Below, piece after piece: positions 49,671 through 59,752 of a stretch of 64,000 nucleotides of DNA. A program made the position numbers and the translations under genes. The notes below the pieces were generated by a model. It was not told where the DNA came from. It worked only from the letters and a program-made list of their open reading frames with translations, and did no database searches. Origin of the DNA: Crocinitomicaceae bacterium (GTDB lineage: Bacteria; Bacteroidota; Bacteroidia; Flavobacteriales_G; Salibacteraceae). The DNA is taken from NCBI GenBank assembly GCA_002713215.1, contig PAVO01000015.1:1-64000 (forward strand), read 5' to 3'. Every line of letters begins with the position of its first letter. Position 1 is the first letter of the stretch.

Positions 49671-49691
49671 TTATTGTGAACGACACAATAA
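49671..49691. promoter_or_regulatory. perfect 8-bp inverted repeat, candidate operator
   Basis: TTATTGTG and CACAATAA flank a 5-nt spacer. The site is 30 nt upstream of the lipoprotein ATG, inside the divergent gap, where a repressor or activator dimer would be expected. No matching regulator gene is in the window. The half-site spacing does not fit the CRP/FNR pattern. Confidence 0.4.
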
Positions 49692-49819
49692 ATGTTAATC
49701 CAAGGTGAATTTTAACTATTGATTGGTAAAAAATGACGCCATTTCCATCATGTAATATTGGTATGAATTTGTAATTACCACATAATCAGATAAATAAACA
49801 AATTTAGAGACTGAATTTC

Positions 49820-49837
49820 CTACGTGTTTACACGTAG
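49820..49837. promoter_or_regulatory. perfect 8-bp inverted repeat upstream of the RHS-type locus
   Basis: CTACGTGT and ACACGTAG are separated by TT, centred about 42 nt upstream of the ATG at 49871. It could be an operator for the + strand locus or a short leader hairpin. It is not followed by a T run, so a terminator is unlikely. No clear TAnnTTTG box was found in the gap. Confidence 0.4.
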
Positions 49838-49870
49838 AAGTATCCGGATTATTCATCTTTCCTTTAACAG

Positions 49871-50350
49871 ATGTTTTGGAAGTTAAAATACATTGTTGTG
49901 CTCGTAATTGCAATATCCGGAGGTGTTGGAATTTATATTTTGAAGGCTGAATCGGCAAAAACGTTTGGTAATTCAGTTGCTTCAGAAATAGAAAGCCCTT
50001 CATTTACCTATCAAACAAAATACGTTGTAAAAAATATAACCAACAACAAACAGCAAGTGCATCTAAATATTCGTGTCTATACCAATTCGGCCAACGCTAA
50101 ACAGGAAATGATAAATCAGTTAATCAGTGACTGGATTGACCATAAATCGTCAATTTCTATTCACGATCATGAAAAAGAAATTCTCCCTAAGGAGAAGTTT
50201 ATAGAGGATTTTCATGGAATGACAAATTTCAAAAGTTTACATGTGGTTTTTGAAATTGACCGTACCCATATCAAATCCAAGAACCTAAACTTTAGGTTTT
50301 CCGACCTGGCAGATGAATCACAATTATTAAACATTTCAATTAATACTTAA
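49871..50350 (+). CDS. small membrane-anchored protein of unknown function, 159 aa
   Basis: An uncleaved N-terminal hydrophobic segment (about residues 7-25, YIVVLVIAISGGVGIYI) would anchor the protein with its charged remainder outside the cytoplasm. The rest is polar, with alternating strands and a His/Asp/Lys-rich stretch (SIHDHEKEILPKEK). I do not recognise a family. It is the first gene after the divergent gap and lies 3 nt before the next gene, so it probably opens the RHS-type operon. Confidence 0.75.
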   Translation: MFWKLKYIVVLVIAISGGVGIYILKAESAKTFGNSVASEIESPSFTYQTKYVVKNITNNKQQVHLNIRVYTNSANAKQEMINQLISDWIDHKSSISIHDHEKEILPKEKFIEDFHGMTNFKSLHVVFEIDRTHIKSKNLNFRFSDLADESQLLNISINT

Positions 50351-50353
50351 ATC

Positions 50354-50803
50354 ATGAGGATTTTAAAATTAGGAGTACATAAAATATTGTTATTGACTAC
50401 AGTATGCCTTATTGCTAATTCACTTTATAGTCAATCGCTGGATTTTAGCATCAGTGTTATGCCACAGGCCAAGACTAAAATCAGTGCCAAACATTTTAAT
50501 CATACCGGCGATCCGTTTCATGCTTTTAACTCTACAGACAGTATGATTCTTCGGCTTGAAATTGATTATGCTAAACCAAGTCAAATTTCCAATGTGATCG
50601 TCACCGTTTATGATAAGAACAACAAACTGGTTCTGCAAAATACCTACTCAAAATCTCAGCTTAAACTAACAAACCGAACCAAAAGAACAACATTAATTCT
50701 TGAGCTACCCAACATTGCTTTTAGTCGAAAATACAGTTGCAATGTATTGGCAACAACCAGTTCAAAAAAGCAAATTCAGCAAAACAGAACAATAAAATTT
50801 TAA
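50354..50803 (+). CDS. small secreted protein of unknown function, 149 aa
   Basis: A signal peptide is visible (basic start, ILLLTTVCLIANSLYSQ). The mature part of about 120 residues has a beta-sandwich-like pattern (MILRLEIDYAKPS, NVIVTVYDKNNKLV, TTLILELP, YSCNVLATTSS), compatible with a single Ig- or Fn3-like domain. No known family was identified. It sits 3 nt after the anchored protein and 11 nt before the SPRY-like protein, so all three are likely one operon. Confidence 0.78.
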   Translation: MRILKLGVHKILLLTTVCLIANSLYSQSLDFSISVMPQAKTKISAKHFNHTGDPFHAFNSTDSMILRLEIDYAKPSQISNVIVTVYDKNNKLVLQNTYSKSQLKLTNRTKRTTLILELPNIAFSRKYSCNVLATTSSKKQIQQNRTIKF

Positions 50804-50814
50804 TTAGAAAGGCT

Positions 50815-53364
50815 ATGAAAAGGAAGTCAATATTAGGAATTCTGGTTTTTTATTTATGTGGCCTGTCCATACAACTTGCTGCCCAAACCGATTACGATGT
50901 TTATTGGGTGGATACCATTGGAATAGTAATAGACACTACCCAAAAATCGATTGCCAAGGGTTCAATTAATGGTTGGAATAACTCCGGGTGTAATTCCTAC
51001 AGCATTCTTCCGGATGCTACACCTGATGGGTATTTTAAATTTGATATAAACAACGATCAATTGATAAAGGCAATTGGGTTTACAGCAGTTCAAAATCCAA
51101 CTGACCTTGATGACCTTGATTACTGTTTTTATTTTACCGGGACCTCCTATTATATCTACGAGTATGGAAACCTGGTTGGTCTTTTTGGAACGTATTTACC
51201 GGGGGATGAATTTAAACTTAAAAAAGAACAGGGAGATGTAAAGTTTTACAAGAATGGAACACAGTTTCATTCAATAACTATTGCCACCGCTGCTGATTAC
51301 AGGGTTGGAGCAGTATTTTATGACAACGGAGCAGAATTCGATAACGTACTTATCGATTTTGGCCAACCTAGAATTACAGTAGTTAATGTTGCAGGTGCTT
51401 CCGCCTTCCATTTGGGATCTATTGAACTTGAAGTGGATGGTCAATTTCCACCCTATACCATAGAATGGGACGACTGGGATCACAACATAGATTCTCTTCT
51501 AGATTCACTCAATGGTGCAATTCCGGACACCAATTCAGGATTGCTGGATTCTGTTTTCTATGGAATTAATCCATTGCTTAGAACCGAACTTCTAAGTGGT
51601 TTTTACGATGTTAGTCTTATTGATGCTAATGGAGCTGAAAGGCATGAGCAAATTGTAGTAAACAGAATAACTCCTTATTTCATGGAGGATTCAATACTGG
51701 TTGATACCTTGCTATCGAAGTTCACCGGAATAGGTAGTCCCAACCCCTGGAGGAACATGACCCATAAAATTATTACGAACACAACAACCGATTTCGCTTA
51801 CGCCTTTAAACTGGATGCATCGACATCGGTTCTTACCCTAGGATTAAGGGATACCATTGATGATCCGGATGACAGTCTCAAAAACATGAAGTTTGGATTC
51901 CATTTTACAGGCACCCAAATCGATATTTGGGATGGAACTACTTATTATACTTCCCTGGGTACTTATGGACCAACCGATTTGTTTGAGATTAAAAGCGATG
52001 CAGGTAGCCTTACTTTCTCAAAAAATGGAACCACATTAAAAACAGCAAGTTTAGCCGCATCAACCGATTATACGCTTGACGCCTCATTAAAGGGAAACAG
52101 CGCAGGGTCTTTTTCTCCGGTATATGCCATTAACAATTTGGATGGACCTGTACATATAGATGTTGATATTAAACATTCGTCATGTAACGGCGAAGATGGT
52201 TGTATATATATAAACGGTGATGACTGGTTCTTAAATCCATCGGTTGACTTCCCTACGGCATCAACCTATAAAATTCGCTATCAATGGACTGATGTTGAAT
52301 CGGGCACCATAATATCGACCCAAAAAGACTTATGTGGTGTTGGAATAGGTAAATACGAGCTTTTGATAAGCTATGATAATGGTTTTATGCTAACTCCTTT
52401 GGTTTGGCAAACCTTTGAGATAGGCACTCGGGTAATGTGGGACTGGACCTCAGCAGCAAGGGGTGTGGTAAACAAAACCAACAACGACTTATGGCATACC
52501 ACCGGACAGGTTTACCGCAATTATCGACCGGTTATATCCAAGAACCACATAAAAACCCAGGAAGATGGTTGGGTGGAGTTTGAATTTGAAATGCCCAATG
52601 ATGGAAGGAACAAATTCTCGTTAATTGCTGCCAGGGAATTCAATAAACAAGATAAGCGGTTGGCAGAAATCATATTCTATAACCGGGTTTCGAGTTCTAC
52701 GGCCATTATGCCCACTTCCATTTGGTACGATACTGACTTTAAAAATAAGCCCTTAGGTTATACAAATCCTTATACACAAAGAGCAGAAATTATACAGACC
52801 TACCCGGCTTCATTAGGAGCATCGCCAGTGAAGAAGCATAAAATAAGGATTAGTAGAACTTATAATGGTTCTTCCCCTTTGGGTTATAACATTATTGTTT
52901 GGCTCGATGGAGTACCAATAATTGGAAAGGTATATGACAATGGTGGTGGAGCTAATGATTATACAGCAGACGATGCATTCCTGTACCTCTCGGCCGATAT
53001 TACCAATGGAGGTAATAGAATCAATGATATTTTAACCAGCTTCCCTTGCGAACAAGTTGATTCTTACAACGTACCGGAGAATAAATTGAAGGGTGACTAC
53101 CGGGACACGTACGGAGAGACCTTTTACTTCAAATACGATGCAGAATACAACGATGGTGCACTCAAGTTTAGAATTTTAAAAGAATCAGACAAATCTCCTA
53201 TCCTCAATATTCCGACTAACTACACCATAAACAAGACACAAAAAAACTTTGGAGACAACCGATATGCCATTGATATGAGCCGATTGGTCGATGACAAATA
53301 CATATTGGAAGTGACTAACGAAAAAAACGAAACCTATTACCTACGAATTAGAAAAGAACTTTAA
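50815..53364 (+). CDS. secreted protein with two SPRY-like segments, RHS-locus associated, 849 aa
   Basis: The start is the ATG at 50815, preceded by AGAAAGG. An in-frame start at 50737 would overlap the upstream gene and put the signal peptide internally. The signal peptide reads MKRKSILGILVFYLCGL..., ending LAAQ. Two related segments follow, each with (Y/H)F(T)G, YxY/WDxxxYxxxLGTY or LFGTY, DxFxxKxxxGxxxFxKNGT, a B30.2/SPRY-like pattern common in Bacteroidota RHS proteins. The middle has an SprB-like portion (CNGEDGCIYINGDDW) and the C-terminal part a further beta domain. No T9SS sorting domain is seen. It lies 10 nt before the large RHS-like gene, so it may be a partner or delivery factor for it. 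Confidence 0.82.
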   Translation: MKRKSILGILVFYLCGLSIQLAAQTDYDVYWVDTIGIVIDTTQKSIAKGSINGWNNSGCNSYSILPDATPDGYFKFDINNDQLIKAIGFTAVQNPTDLDDLDYCFYFTGTSYYIYEYGNLVGLFGTYLPGDEFKLKKEQGDVKFYKNGTQFHSITIATAADYRVGAVFYDNGAEFDNVLIDFGQPRITVVNVAGASAFHLGSIELEVDGQFPPYTIEWDDWDHNIDSLLDSLNGAIPDTNSGLLDSVFYGINPLLRTELLSGFYDVSLIDANGAERHEQIVVNRITPYFMEDSILVDTLLSKFTGIGSPNPWRNMTHKIITNTTTDFAYAFKLDASTSVLTLGLRDTIDDPDDSLKNMKFGFHFTGTQIDIWDGTTYYTSLGTYGPTDLFEIKSDAGSLTFSKNGTTLKTASLAASTDYTLDASLKGNSAGSFSPVYAINNLDGPVHIDVDIKHSSCNGEDGCIYINGDDWFLNPSVDFPTASTYKIRYQWTDVESGTIISTQKDLCGVGIGKYELLISYDNGFMLTPLVWQTFEIGTRVMWDWTSAARGVVNKTNNDLWHTTGQVYRNYRPVISKNHIKTQEDGWVEFEFEMPNDGRNKFSLIAAREFNKQDKRLAEIIFYNRVSSSTAIMPTSIWYDTDFKNKPLGYTNPYTQRAEIIQTYPASLGASPVKKHKIRISRTYNGSSPLGYNIIVWLDGVPIIGKVYDNGGGANDYTADDAFLYLSADITNGGNRINDILTSFPCEQVDSYNVPENKLKGDYRDTYGETFYFKYDAEYNDGALKFRILKESDKSPILNIPTNYTINKTQKNFGDNRYAIDMSRLVDDKYILEVTNEKNETYYLRIRKEL

Positions 53365-53374
53365 AAGCATTCTC

Positions 53375-56300
53375 ATGATATTCAAAAGACTTAGAAAAAG
53401 AAATACGAGAAGAATTGTAGCCAGTATTTTTAACCTGCTGTTCTTAACCGAAATTGTAGCTCCAACAGCAGCATGGGCGCTTAACAGTGGTGCTACCCAG
53501 CCCGAATTTGTTGGAATGGCTTCGGGAAATACGACTGACCTGGTTAATCCTTCGACAGGAGACTTCTCCTATAACCTACCACTGTTGGATGTGGATGGCT
53601 ATCCCTTAAATTTAACCTACAATTCCGGTGTTAGCATGGACCAGGAAGCCACCTGGGTAGGATTGGGTTGGAACCTGAGTCCTGGGGCAATCCAGCGTAA
53701 TGTACGTGGATTACCGGACGATTTTAACGGTGCCGACAAAATATCCTACAAAAAGCACATGAAGGATGACGAAACCTATGGTGTTTTTTTCAGTGGCACA
53801 GTGGAATACACGGGCTTTAATAAATCAGACAATAACCCAAAAAATGCAGGTATTAGTGGAGGTAACTCATACGGAGTGTTTTACAACAGTTATAGGGGGT
53901 TGGGCTTTGAACAATCTCAGACCTTAGGAGCTTCTATTGGAAATACAGTTTCTCCGTCCATCGGTTTGGATTTAACCAATAATTCGTATGACGGAATTAC
54001 TGTAAGCCCGTATGCCGGGCTTAGGCTTAACGCTACTTCGGGTGCATTTTCAGGATCCTCTATGGGTATGAATATAGGTACATCAATAAACTCGGGCTAT
54101 GGAATAAAGGGATATAACGCCAGTGCCAGCATTAATGTTCAAACCGGAGGTAAGAAAGTTGGTGAAAAAAAGAAAAAAAATGGTAAGACTAGGACTAAAA
54201 GAGGTGGAGGTGTTAGCGTTGGAACTTCTTTTGGTGGATACATGGCTATCGGAGAACAATCCTATGTTCCTTATACACCAACAACCCGAAAAATTACCGC
54301 TTTTAGCTTTGATTTTGGAATTGGGGGTGAAGTAAAATGGGCCAACTTTAAGGGAGCTACCAAGGGAACTTATATAAAACAGTCGATTGCTATTGAAAAT
54401 TGGGATCGGGAGGCGTATGGTTACTGCTATTCGGAAAATGCCAATGCATACGATGTTATGGATTTTAACCGCGATAAGGACGGCCCGTTTTATAACGGTA
54501 CTCCCCGGTTGCCTTTTGTAGCTATGATGTATGACTCCTATACTGCAAATGCAGCCGGACTCTCTCAGTCGTTTAGGCCTTATAGAAATGATTTGGGAAT
54601 GGTGCATGACCCGAGAGTGATTGAATCAAACTCGCAGGACCAGGTTTCAGGTGATGCCGGTTTTGGCGACAAGGTAAAGGCCGGACTAAATACCACCAGC
54701 ATATCGTTCTTCAACCAATCAGGGGGATGGTCTATGAATAGTTCGTTGACAGACAAGTTTAAGTTTAAGAAAAAGGAAGATGTTGAGACAAGTACGGGCG
54801 TTGATGGCTATCGAACATTCTATTTTAAGGCAGCTGGTGAAAATGCGCCTTTCGAAAATAGTTTAGTTGATGGTGCTTTGGAACCGGACAAGGCGTTGGC
54901 TGTGCAGCTAAGCGATCAAACCAAGTACCTGACCGATGATGGCAACTCGGGGTCTTTTAATATGGCATTAAAACAGCATACAGGAGAGAACAATACGAAT
55001 TCCATTATCTCTTATTTAACGGCCGATGAGGCATCCAATTTTGGGCTGAACAAGAAGATTCATTCCTATAACTCTTTTAGTTTTAATGGCTCTAAATCCA
55101 ATACATTACCAGAAGCCAACAAGCAGGTTTACAATAATTTTGATGAACTGGACAGAATTGAAGCCAATCGCAAAGCCCATCATTTCTCCGAGTTAGCGGT
55201 TACCAATGGGAACGGACAACGTTATGTGTATGGATTACCTGTATATAACTTGAAGCAAAAAGAAGTTTCTTTTAATGCGTCCTACGATCAAGATAATTTT
55301 AAGGACGGACTTGTGGGTTATGTGGCGGGAGCCGATAATACAACAGGCAATTCTATTGGAATGAGTAATTCTTTTGACTCCAAAGAGGTTCCTGCCCATG
55401 CTACCTCATATTTATTGACCGCAATGCTATCTCCCGACTACGTTGACATTACTGGAGATGGACCGAGCCCTGATGATTTGGGAAAATACACCAAATTTAA
55501 CTACACCAAACTGGAAACCAACTTTAAGTGGAGGGACCCCTTTCTGGAAAATACAGCCAAGTATAATCCACTGTCCTATTTCAATAAGGATGACGACATG
55601 GGGTCGTATATCTACGGAGAGAAGGAAATATGGGTGTTGCATTCCATTGAAACTAAAAACTACGTAGCAGAATTTACATTGAGCGATCGCCTGGACGGAT
55701 ATGGAGTTCCGGGAGAAGATGGAGGAACCAAAACAAACCTGGGAATGGCCATAAAGAAACTGGACCGGATCGATCTGTATACCCGCCAGGATAAGATCAA
55801 TACGGCAACTTCGGGTACTCCGGTGCCCATAAAGAGTGTTCATTTTGAATACGATTATTCGTTGTGCGGAGGTGTTCACAATAATTCAGGAGCCAGTTTG
55901 ATTGATCCGAATTATGATGACGATCCCGGTCAACAAAACAATAGAAACTGGAACAAAGGAAAGCTGACCCTAAAAAAGGTTTATTACACCTACGGTAATT
56001 CAACGGAAAGAAGTAAGTACAGTCCTTACGAATTTGAATATGGAAGCGATAATGCTTCGACCCCTACCGTAATTAACCCGGATTATAAGGTTGAGGAAAT
56101 CGACCGATGGGGGAATTATAAGAAACAAGCAGCAGTTACGGGTACGGGTACCGATGTTTACAATGGAAAGAATGGGAATCCATTGGCAAACTTCGAATAT
56201 ACCTATGCGGATCAAAACCCGGTAACCGCAGACGAAGCAGCCAGGGCGTGGAATATGACTTCCATTGCTATGCCCAGTGGCAGTATTATGAAAATTGATT

Positions 56301-59300
56301 ATGAGGCAGATCGCTACTCCTATGTTCAAAACAGGAGGACAATGAAAATGTTTGAGGTCGATGGATTTAGACGCAACGTTGGGACCAGTACCGAATCTAC
56401 CTTATACGACAGAAGTTCTTTGGACAACAATAGCTATATCGTTATTTTCTTGCCCGATGATGCTGCATTAACTGCATTGACCACCGCCCCTGAAAAGAAA
56501 AAATACGTTCAGGAGATCTATTTCGGAGAAGTGAAACACCTGTTTTTTAAAGTCTTTTTAAAAATGCTGCGGGAAAACAACGAGTCCTATGATTTTGTTA
56601 CGGGATACGCCGATATAGATAAGAATGATATGGCTGTAGAACGGATTGGTACCACATCGGATCATCATGTGATTGTAAAAATGCAGGATTTGCATTTAAA
56701 GAAGGAAAAGGGTTCCCGGTTAAACCCAATAGCCATTGCTGCTTTCCAGTATGCTAGCGCATTTCTGAATTTTTATATGAGGGCCAATATCGGTGCATCA
56801 GGGTTTAGCCAGCAAACAGCGGGTTATTTTAAACAACTGGCATCGGATACCAAAGCTATTTTTAAGGGACAGAATTACGTTTGGGCCAAAGATGGAGTAG
56901 CTGAAGAGGTTGACGTGCTACGTTCCTTTGTTCGTTTAAATCATCCCGGTGATAAAATTGGTGGTGGGCACCGGGTAAAGAAAATTACGGTGGAAGACGG
57001 ATGGAGTGCCGGTGGTGAAGATGAAATAGTTACCGGTCAGCAATTCGAATACGAGCTTGAAGGTGGTGGAACCAGCGGAGTTTCTTGTAACGAACCCCAG
57101 GCCGGTGGTGAGGAAAACCCATTAAGACAACCCGAAAAGTATACGGTAAAAAGGAGCTATACCAACAACGATTACCTCTATATGGAGGAGCCCTTTGCAG
57201 ATTTTTTATATCCAGGTGCATCTGTGGTCTATTCAAGAGTGAAGAGTATGCCTCTTGACTATACCGGTGTAACCAAAAATACGGTTGGTTATACCGTAAG
57301 CGAGTTTTATACGGCTAAGGATTTCCCGATTCGACATAGTAGGACGGAGCCTAAAAAGATTGAAGAAAAACCAAAATTGTTGCAGTCGATGTTTGAGTCC
57401 AATAGTACCTACTCCATGGAGGCCAGCCAGGGATTTATACTGGAGCTGAATGACATGCATGGTAAAATGAAAAGCGAGTCCGAATATGGAATGGATTTAT
57501 TTGGCCAGGAAACATTGATTTCTCAGGAACAATACAACTATAGTGAGGACATTCGGGAATTGGATAATCAATTTCCGGCCATAGACGAACAAGGAAATGT
57601 GGTTGACAATACTACGCTTAACAAGCACTACGGGAAAGATGTAGATGTGGTATTGGATTCGCGTTTTAGTCATAGTTTAACCGAAACCAAACCCGTTAAA
57701 ACCAATGTGGATGTTAGTACAGTAAGTGGATACGTGGTTCCTACCTTTTCTCTTTTTCTCTTCCAAAATAAGGACGAACGTTATTTCAAAAGTGCTACCA
57801 TCAATAAGGTGATCATGCGCTATGGAATTCTTAAATCGGTTCAAACCCGAAACGAGAATTACCTCAAAGTAGTAAACAATGCTTATCTGGATCAAAGAAC
57901 GGGTGCTCCGATTCTAAAAACCAGGACGAACCGATACCTGGATCCGGTCTACGATTTCAACTATCCATCACACTGGGTTTATGAAGGCATGGGAACTGCA
58001 TCGGATAACAACTGTGTGGTACTTACAGAGCATTCATTAAATGAATTTGTAGACGTAAACGGATTAATAACATCGGCCGCAAGCGGTATTTTCTTTCCGG
58101 GAGATGAGGTAATTATAAAAAATGAATTGGCAGGAGTATGGACCTGGGATACTAAACGATATTGGGTTATGTTGGGTTATAACGAGTTACCAGGGGCAGC
58201 CTGTGAACGACTTTACCTGGTCGATCGTACCGGTGCCATCATTGTTGACCAGCAGAAAATACGAGAATTTAAGATTGTAAGGTCGGGCAGGAGAAATCAT
58301 TTAAGCGCCAATTTGGGTGGGTTTTCGATTAAAGATAACGCTCCCACTCATGGAAATACCATTTATAATGCATCCAATGCTGCCTATGCAGGTGTTCTGC
58401 AAAGTTCAGCACAGGAATACAGTGAAAACTGGAGGGGATACGGGTTGCCTGGAGATAACAACGTAACTTGTGTACCCACCGTTACCTCTTCCTGCACTAC
58501 TTCCCTATACGATGGAAGTATAGTTAATCCCTACATAAAGGGTGTTTTGGGGAACTGGCGTCCAATGAGGACTCACCAGTATTTTGGAGTAAGGAATCAG
58601 AATACCAAAACGGCTGCACATAACTTTATTCCAGTTGATGATCAGGGTAAATACAGCATGGATCCCTTCTTCCTTTATAACTCAACTCCCTTGTTACACG
58701 GAAGAAGTTTTGGTCCACTGTCGTCGTGCAATTTACCGGGCTGCAAATGGATAACTACGTCTGAAGTAACTTCCTATTCTCCTGAGGGAGTCCCGGAAGA
58801 GGTAGTAGACCATACCCAAACCTATTCGTCCAATTTAGCCGGATATAACAATACCTTGATCAAAGCAAAAGCTACTAATGCACGGCAGGGAGAAATCGTA
58901 TCCGAAAATTTTGAGGATAAGGAAACGCTCTTTTCCAACCAAATTTCGGTTGGAGGACAACTGGTTAAAAGTTGCGCCGATTGTAAGGATATTCATTTCG
59001 ATATGACCCGGTCGAAGGTGACGGACGAATATGCGCATACAGGAAAGCATAGTTTTAAACTAACTGCTGGAGGTACGGAAAAAGTTGAACAAACCTTAAA
59101 CACTCCGGAGTTGGTCTGGGATCCAACGGATGTAGCGGTAAATGGTAAGATAATAAACATTACCGCACCAGGATCGCCAGGATGTGTTTTATTTAAGGCA
59201 TACCAATACTACGATTGGCGAAACCGAACTCGTTTTAGCCCAACGGTGTACCCTTCATCGGATAAATCTTACCTCATAAGTGTGTGGGTAAAGCAAAGCG

Positions 59301-59749
59301 ATGAACCTTATAATACTGGTACTGGTAAGCTGGTGACCACCTATTCCGATTTTGATATTGATATCGGCAACTGTTCTGGTTGTAATGCTGCAGTAAAAAA
59401 AGAAATAACCCGATCGAAAATAATAGACGGTTGGCAAAAGTTTGATCTGCGTTTTTACATGGACAAATCAGCAGGTTGTGCAGAGAATTACATTCAGGTT
59501 ATTTTTAAGAATAACGGAACGTCCAATATTTATATCGACGACCTGCGAATTCAACCCTGGGCCGCTAATATGACCGCTTCAGTTTATGACCCAGTTAACC
59601 TGAGAAAAGTGGCTGAACTGGATGAGAATAACTACGCCATTATGTACCAGTTTGACGACGAAGGTCAAATGACCCACATACGAAGAGAAACTCAGAAGGG
59701 AACCATTTCGGTTTCGGAATCGCATCAATCCATTGTTAAATCGAATTAG
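53375..59749 (+). CDS. large RHS-like shell protein (N-terminal part of a two-gene RHS system), 2,124 aa
   Basis: A signal sequence is visible (basic RLRKRN, hydrophobic IVASIFNLLFLTEIVAP, AWA). It is followed by the typical start of Bacteroidota RHS-shell proteins: PSTGDFSYNLPLL, LNLTYNSGVSMDQEATWVG, GLGWNLSPGAIQRNVRG. Long stretches of YD-like strands follow, as in RHS and Tc-toxin BC shells. Residues about 262-280 form a short Lys/Gly loop (KKVGEKKKKNGKTRTKRGGG). The end has VYDPVNLRKVAELDENNYA and YQFDDEGQMTHIRRE, the usual terminal phrase of the family. No RHS core (DPxGL) or toxin domain is present. A jelly-roll-like domain precedes the end (about 59000-59560). It is likely secreted, possibly encapsulating a partner. 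Confidence 0.87.
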   Translation: MIFKRLRKRNTRRIVASIFNLLFLTEIVAPTAAWALNSGATQPEFVGMASGNTTDLVNPSTGDFSYNLPLLDVDGYPLNLTYNSGVSMDQEATWVGLGWNLSPGAIQRNVRGLPDDFNGADKISYKKHMKDDETYGVFFSGTVEYTGFNKSDNNPKNAGISGGNSYGVFYNSYRGLGFEQSQTLGASIGNTVSPSIGLDLTNNSYDGITVSPYAGLRLNATSGAFSGSSMGMNIGTSINSGYGIKGYNASASINVQTGGKKVGEKKKKNGKTRTKRGGGVSVGTSFGGYMAIGEQSYVPYTPTTRKITAFSFDFGIGGEVKWANFKGATKGTYIKQSIAIENWDREAYGYCYSENANAYDVMDFNRDKDGPFYNGTPRLPFVAMMYDSYTANAAGLSQSFRPYRNDLGMVHDPRVIESNSQDQVSGDAGFGDKVKAGLNTTSISFFNQSGGWSMNSSLTDKFKFKKKEDVETSTGVDGYRTFYFKAAGENAPFENSLVDGALEPDKALAVQLSDQTKYLTDDGNSGSFNMALKQHTGENNTNSIISYLTADEASNFGLNKKIHSYNSFSFNGSKSNTLPEANKQVYNNFDELDRIEANRKAHHFSELAVTNGNGQRYVYGLPVYNLKQKEVSFNASYDQDNFKDGLVGYVAGADNTTGNSIGMSNSFDSKEVPAHATSYLLTAMLSPDYVDITGDGPSPDDLGKYTKFNYTKLETNFKWRDPFLENTAKYNPLSYFNKDDDMGSYIYGEKEIWVLHSIETKNYVAEFTLSDRLDGYGVPGEDGGTKTNLGMAIKKLDRIDLYTRQDKINTATSGTPVPIKSVHFEYDYSLCGGVHNNSGASLIDPNYDDDPGQQNNRNWNKGKLTLKKVYYTYGNSTERSKYSPYEFEYGSDNASTPTVINPDYKVEEIDRWGNYKKQAAVTGTGTDVYNGKNGNPLANFEYTYADQNPVTADEAARAWNMTSIAMPSGSIMKIDYEADRYSYVQNRRTMKMFEVDGFRRNVGTSTESTLYDRSSLDNNSYIVIFLPDDAALTALTTAPEKKKYVQEIYFGEVKHLFFKVFLKMLRENNESYDFVTGYADIDKNDMAVERIGTTSDHHVIVKMQDLHLKKEKGSRLNPIAIAAFQYASAFLNFYMRANIGASGFSQQTAGYFKQLASDTKAIFKGQNYVWAKDGVAEEVDVLRSFVRLNHPGDKIGGGHRVKKITVEDGWSAGGEDEIVTGQQFEYELEGGGTSGVSCNEPQAGGEENPLRQPEKYTVKRSYTNNDYLYMEEPFADFLYPGASVVYSRVKSMPLDYTGVTKNTVGYTVSEFYTAKDFPIRHSRTEPKKIEEKPKLLQSMFESNSTYSMEASQGFILELNDMHGKMKSESEYGMDLFGQETLISQEQYNYSEDIRELDNQFPAIDEQGNVVDNTTLNKHYGKDVDVVLDSRFSHSLTETKPVKTNVDVSTVSGYVVPTFSLFLFQNKDERYFKSATINKVIMRYGILKSVQTRNENYLKVVNNAYLDQRTGAPILKTRTNRYLDPVYDFNYPSHWVYEGMGTASDNNCVVLTEHSLNEFVDVNGLITSAASGIFFPGDEVIIKNELAGVWTWDTKRYWVMLGYNELPGAACERLYLVDRTGAIIVDQQKIREFKIVRSGRRNHLSANLGGFSIKDNAPTHGNTIYNASNAAYAGVLQSSAQEYSENWRGYGLPGDNNVTCVPTVTSSCTTSLYDGSIVNPYIKGVLGNWRPMRTHQYFGVRNQNTKTAAHNFIPVDDQGKYSMDPFFLYNSTPLLHGRSFGPLSSCNLPGCKWITTSEVTSYSPEGVPEEVVDHTQTYSSNLAGYNNTLIKAKATNARQGEIVSENFEDKETLFSNQISVGGQLVKSCADCKDIHFDMTRSKVTDEYAHTGKHSFKLTAGGTEKVEQTLNTPELVWDPTDVAVNGKIINITAPGSPGCVLFKAYQYYDWRNRTRFSPTVYPSSDKSYLISVWVKQSDEPYNTGTGKLVTTYSDFDIDIGNCSGCNAAVKKEITRSKIIDGWQKFDLRFYMDKSAGCAENYIQVIFKNNGTSNIYIDDLRIQPWAANMTASVYDPVNLRKVAELDENNYAIMYQFDDEGQMTHIRRETQKGTISVSESHQSIVKSN

Positions 59750-59752
59750 ACC

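Noticed and set aside
49820..49837. Intrinsic terminator at the CTACGTGT dyad
   Set aside because: There is no T run after it and it lies just upstream of a start codon rather than after a gene.
50737..50814. Upstream in-frame start for the SPRY-like protein
   Set aside because: It overlaps the preceding gene by 67 nt and would bury a good signal peptide; the ATG at 50815 is preferred.
54083..54607. 174-aa antisense ORF in the first RHS gene
   Set aside because: It overlaps conserved RHS-shell sequence and has no recognisable features.
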